Position numbers and translations under genes: made by a program. A DNA stretch of 6,763 nucleotides from CAZCBJ01 sp964496705 (GTDB taxonomy: Bacteria > Chloroflexota > Anaerolineae > Anaerolineales > Anaerolineaceae). Shown here piece after piece: positions 5,332 through 6,763 of the stretch. The stretch spans positions 1-6,763 of the forward strand of contig CAZCBJ010000211.1 of NCBI GenBank assembly GCA_964496705.1, written 5' to 3'. The notes beneath the pieces are model-generated. The model ran no database searches. It saw only the letters and a program-made list of their open reading frames with translations, and was not told the origin of the DNA. Within the stretch, counting starts at the first letter, position 1; each line of letters opens with the position of its first letter.

Positions 5332-6565
5332 CCGGTATTCGTTGAATCATATTAATTGTTACCGAAGAAGGGGTTTGTTTGCGCCGCGGATCAACCTGTC
5401 CACCTCTGGTTTTCTGCTCGTAGGTCCGCCAGAGTGTTGCTAACTTGGCCTCAATTGCCCGTTTTAATTGGGCTGGATTCAAACTGTGATAAACAGACCT
5501 TAATTTAGCCTGGCGCTCTTCAGAAAGCTGTCCCGATTCCAGCAGTCGCTGACAGGGTGTCTGAGGGATATCATATTTCCTTTTGACTCTGCCCCCGATT
5601 CTCTCTTTGCTCACCAGTTTCATGACCGGCTGAAAGAAGTTCTTGTACAATCTCAACTCATTTCGGTAAAGCTCGTTGATCATCTTGAGTTCGGGGGCCG
5701 TATCATATCTGAAGTACCCCAGCACCTTTCTAACATGCGTCCAATTTTTCTGCTCAATGTAGGCGTTGTCATTCTTGCGGCTGGGACGAGATCGTGTGAA
5801 TTCCAATTTCTCCCGCTGACAATATTTATACAGGCTTTCACTCATAAACTCTGTCCCATTGTCCGTATCGATACTCTGCCAGGAGAAGGGGGTTCTGGTT
5901 CTTATTTGCTTGAGAGCCCAAAAAGTGGCTTCTTGGGACTTCCCCATAATCGCTTCGCCTTCCCACCAGCCGGAAGCGATCTCGGTAGTGCTGAGACTAT
6001 AAACAAATTCTCCCGAGGTGGAAGATCCACAATGGGCTACCGTGTCCATTTCTACATTGCCTACCTGGGCAGTATTCCACTGCGTCAGTCTGATCGGTAT
6101 TTTGGATTTGAGTAAGGAACCGGGTTTGGGAACGCCTCTGGCTCTTTGGAGGTGAAATATTTCTCGCTGCTTCTTTAATTTCCTGTCTATGGTGGCTGAA
6201 CTGATGTTGCTTAGTTTAGCCGCTATTTCGTCTGTTATCTGAAGTTCACCCAGTTCTCTTAAATGAGTCACTTCGCTATCCAGTAATGGCTTCAGCCTTT
6301 GGCCGCAAGGATAATCAAAGATCTCCCATACTTTGGCTAAAGCCGCGGTAATCTCTCCATCATAAGTGGCTTCTTTGGGCTTCCTTTTCCGCGGGTTAAG
6401 GTCTACTCTTCGATGCATTCTGGAAATCACGTACTTGCGAGATTGGTTCGTATTTTCACAATATTCATCCAGAATCTGCGTTTTTTCCTCTTTCGTCTTA
6501 GCCTGATAATACTTCTCTCTGAGTACCAATAAATATTCTTTTCTTGCTGTCATACCCATTCCCAT
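5324..6565 (-). CDS. transposase, integrase-catalytic-core (rve) DD(35)E type
   Basis: The transposase catalyses excision and insertion of the surrounding element. The 413 residues begin with a basic, probably DNA-binding part: a helical region at about 6-60, then helix-turn-helix-like stretches at about 110-132 (TDEIAAKLSNISSATIDRKL). The RNase H-fold catalytic core has D174 (VEMDTV), D235 (DTDNGTEF) and E271 (YIEQKNW), with exactly 35 residues between the last two. FTRSRPSRKNDNAYIEQKNW (256-275) and LYKNFFQPVMKL (306-317) are typical of these integrase-like transposases. The basic C-terminus ends RIPVR at a stop codon inside the left terminal repeat. The start is uncertain among ATGs at 6563-6565, 6557-6559 and 6551-6553 (MGMGMTARK); an in-frame TAA directly precedes the first. 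The gene appears intact, with no frameshift. Transcription points away from the right end and toward mazG, so it converges on the mazG end. Confidence 0.93.
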   Translation of the reverse strand: MGMGMTARKEYLLVLREKYYQAKTKEEKTQILDEYCENTNQSRKYVISRMHRRVDLNPRKRKPKEATYDGEITAALAKVWEIFDYPCGQRLKPLLDSEVTHLRELGELQITDEIAAKLSNISSATIDRKLKKQREIFHLQRARGVPKPGSLLKSKIPIRLTQWNTAQVGNVEMDTVAHCGSSTSGEFVYSLSTTEIASGWWEGEAIMGKSQEATFWALKQIRTRTPFSWQSIDTDNGTEFMSESLYKYCQREKLEFTRSRPSRKNDNAYIEQKNWTHVRKVLGYFRYDTAPELKMINELYRNELRLYKNFFQPVMKLVSKERIGGRVKRKYDIPQTPCQRLLESGQLSEERQAKLRSVYHSLNPAQLKRAIEAKLATLWRTYEQKTRGGQVDPRRKQTPSSVTINMIQRIPVR

Positions 6566-6592
6566 TTAGCCTGATATCCGCCTTTCTATCGG

Positions 6593-6695
6593 TCATATTT
6601 TCATTTCAGTTGAGATATTCCCTATCCATTTTAATTTGGCCTCAGAGGCCAAATTAAAATGGATAGGCGGCGTCAGCCCAACTCGGAAAATATGA
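6593..6695. repeat. nested symmetric palindrome in the transposase leader
   Basis: Centred on A 6644 is a perfect palindrome with 23-bp arms (6621-6643 and 6645-6667). The next 18 bases on each side (6603-6620 and 6668-6685) do not match. Beyond them a perfect 10-bp pair (6593-6602 TCATATTTTC and 6686-6695 GAAAATATGA) resumes at exactly symmetric positions. The structure lies between the right terminal repeat and the transposase start, so the message would carry a very stable hairpin in its leader if transcription starts upstream of it. The inner stem mixes a GC-rich tip with AT-rich arms and is not followed by a T run on the minus strand, so it is not a classical terminator for transposase transcription. 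Confidence 0.9.
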
Positions 6696-6733
6696 ATCCG
6701 TTATTTACACGTGTTCAGGCTTATTTTACTGTT

Positions 6734-6759
6734 TTCGGTAAGATATTATTTGATTTAAC
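6734..6759 (-). repeat. right terminal inverted repeat of the insertion sequence
   Basis: Read on the minus strand it starts GTTAAATCAAATAA and ends TTACCGAA, matching the left repeat at 5305-5331 apart from three substitutions and one single-base gap. Only four bases of the window lie beyond it, so the flanking target sequence cannot be examined properly. Confidence 0.85.
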
Positions 6760-6763
6760 GTAC

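Larger units (their letters stand above)
5304..6760 (-). mobile_element. insertion sequence with DD(35)E transposase, about 1.46 kb
   Basis: The element is defined by imperfect terminal inverted repeats at 5305-5331 and 6734-6759, with a single minus-strand transposase gene filling most of the interior. Exact ends are uncertain by a few bases. The repeats align best from G 5305 / C 6759, and extending by one base makes the left end start TG. The 5-base word AACGT occurs at 5300-5304 and 6757-6761 and could be a target duplication, though that would make the two ends unequal by about three bases. The right flank is only a few bases long in this window. By transposase type it resembles rve-domain elements placed in IS481- or IS1202/ISNCY-type groups; I cannot assign the group from sequence alone. 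An intact gene and repeats suggest a recent insertion. Confidence 0.88.

Noticed and set aside
5735..6115. 126-codon plus-strand open frame inside the insertion sequence
   Set aside because: It is antisense to the transposase catalytic core, whose DD(35)E motifs prove the minus-strand frame. It has no recognisable protein features.
6606..6629. Seven-codon minus-strand leader peptide (MDREYLN) starting in the palindrome
   Set aside because: It has no ribosome-binding site and no attenuation-like codon pattern; open frames this short arise by chance.
6621..6667. Perfect palindrome as an intrinsic terminator
   Set aside because: No T run follows the stem in the minus direction, so it does not fit the rule for transposase transcription; a regulatory or binding role is left open.

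Overview
The window is ordinary bacterial chromosome carrying five housekeeping-type genes and one complete or nearly complete insertion sequence at its right edge. The combination of a dxr gene reading ANKEPLV where ANKESLV is more usual, a small HNH endonuclease, a RicT/PSP1-holB pair and a stand-alone methionine-synthase-activation-like protein is what I would expect of a Chloroflexota genome, perhaps a Dehalococcoidia member. This is a judgement from remembered family patterns and was not tested by any search. Translation starts include ATG and GTG, Shine-Dalgarno sites are mostly clear, and several promoters resemble the housekeeping sigma-70/SigA type.

Layout. Positions 1-492 (minus) hold the N-terminal 164 residues of dxr (MEP isoprenoid pathway), running off the left edge. 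Divergent from it is a 171-residue HNH endonuclease-like protein (693-1208, plus). A perfect 16-bp hairpin with A and T tracts (1271-1306) separates this gene from the convergent minus-strand pair holB (2392-3453) and ricT/PSP1 (1326-2399). The pair overlaps by 8 bases and is read from a promoter near 3531-3559. Divergent again, from a strong promoter at 3616-3644 with a palindrome over its -10 box, is a MetH-activation-domain-like protein (3672-4370, plus), followed by mazG (4475-5263, plus).

About 40 bases after mazG begins an insertion sequence of roughly 1.46 kb (about 5304-6760). It has imperfect terminal inverted repeats of about 26 bases and one minus-strand DD(35)E transposase of 413 residues, whose stop codon lies inside the left repeat. 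The roughly 170 bases between the transposase start and the right repeat contain a perfect 23-bp-arm palindrome nested in a further symmetric pair of 10-bp arms. This is the most unusual structure in the window.

Functionally the chromosomal genes are separate housekeeping roles: isoprenoid precursor synthesis, clamp-loader function, RNA-processing regulation, possible corrinoid-protein reactivation, and nucleotide-pool cleaning. They do not form one pathway. I see no CRISPR array, tRNA, rRNA, prophage module or defence island. I do not see strong support for a new multi-gene system; the best leads are the palindromic leader of the insertion sequence and the stand-alone activation-domain protein with its Cys cluster and operator-like site.
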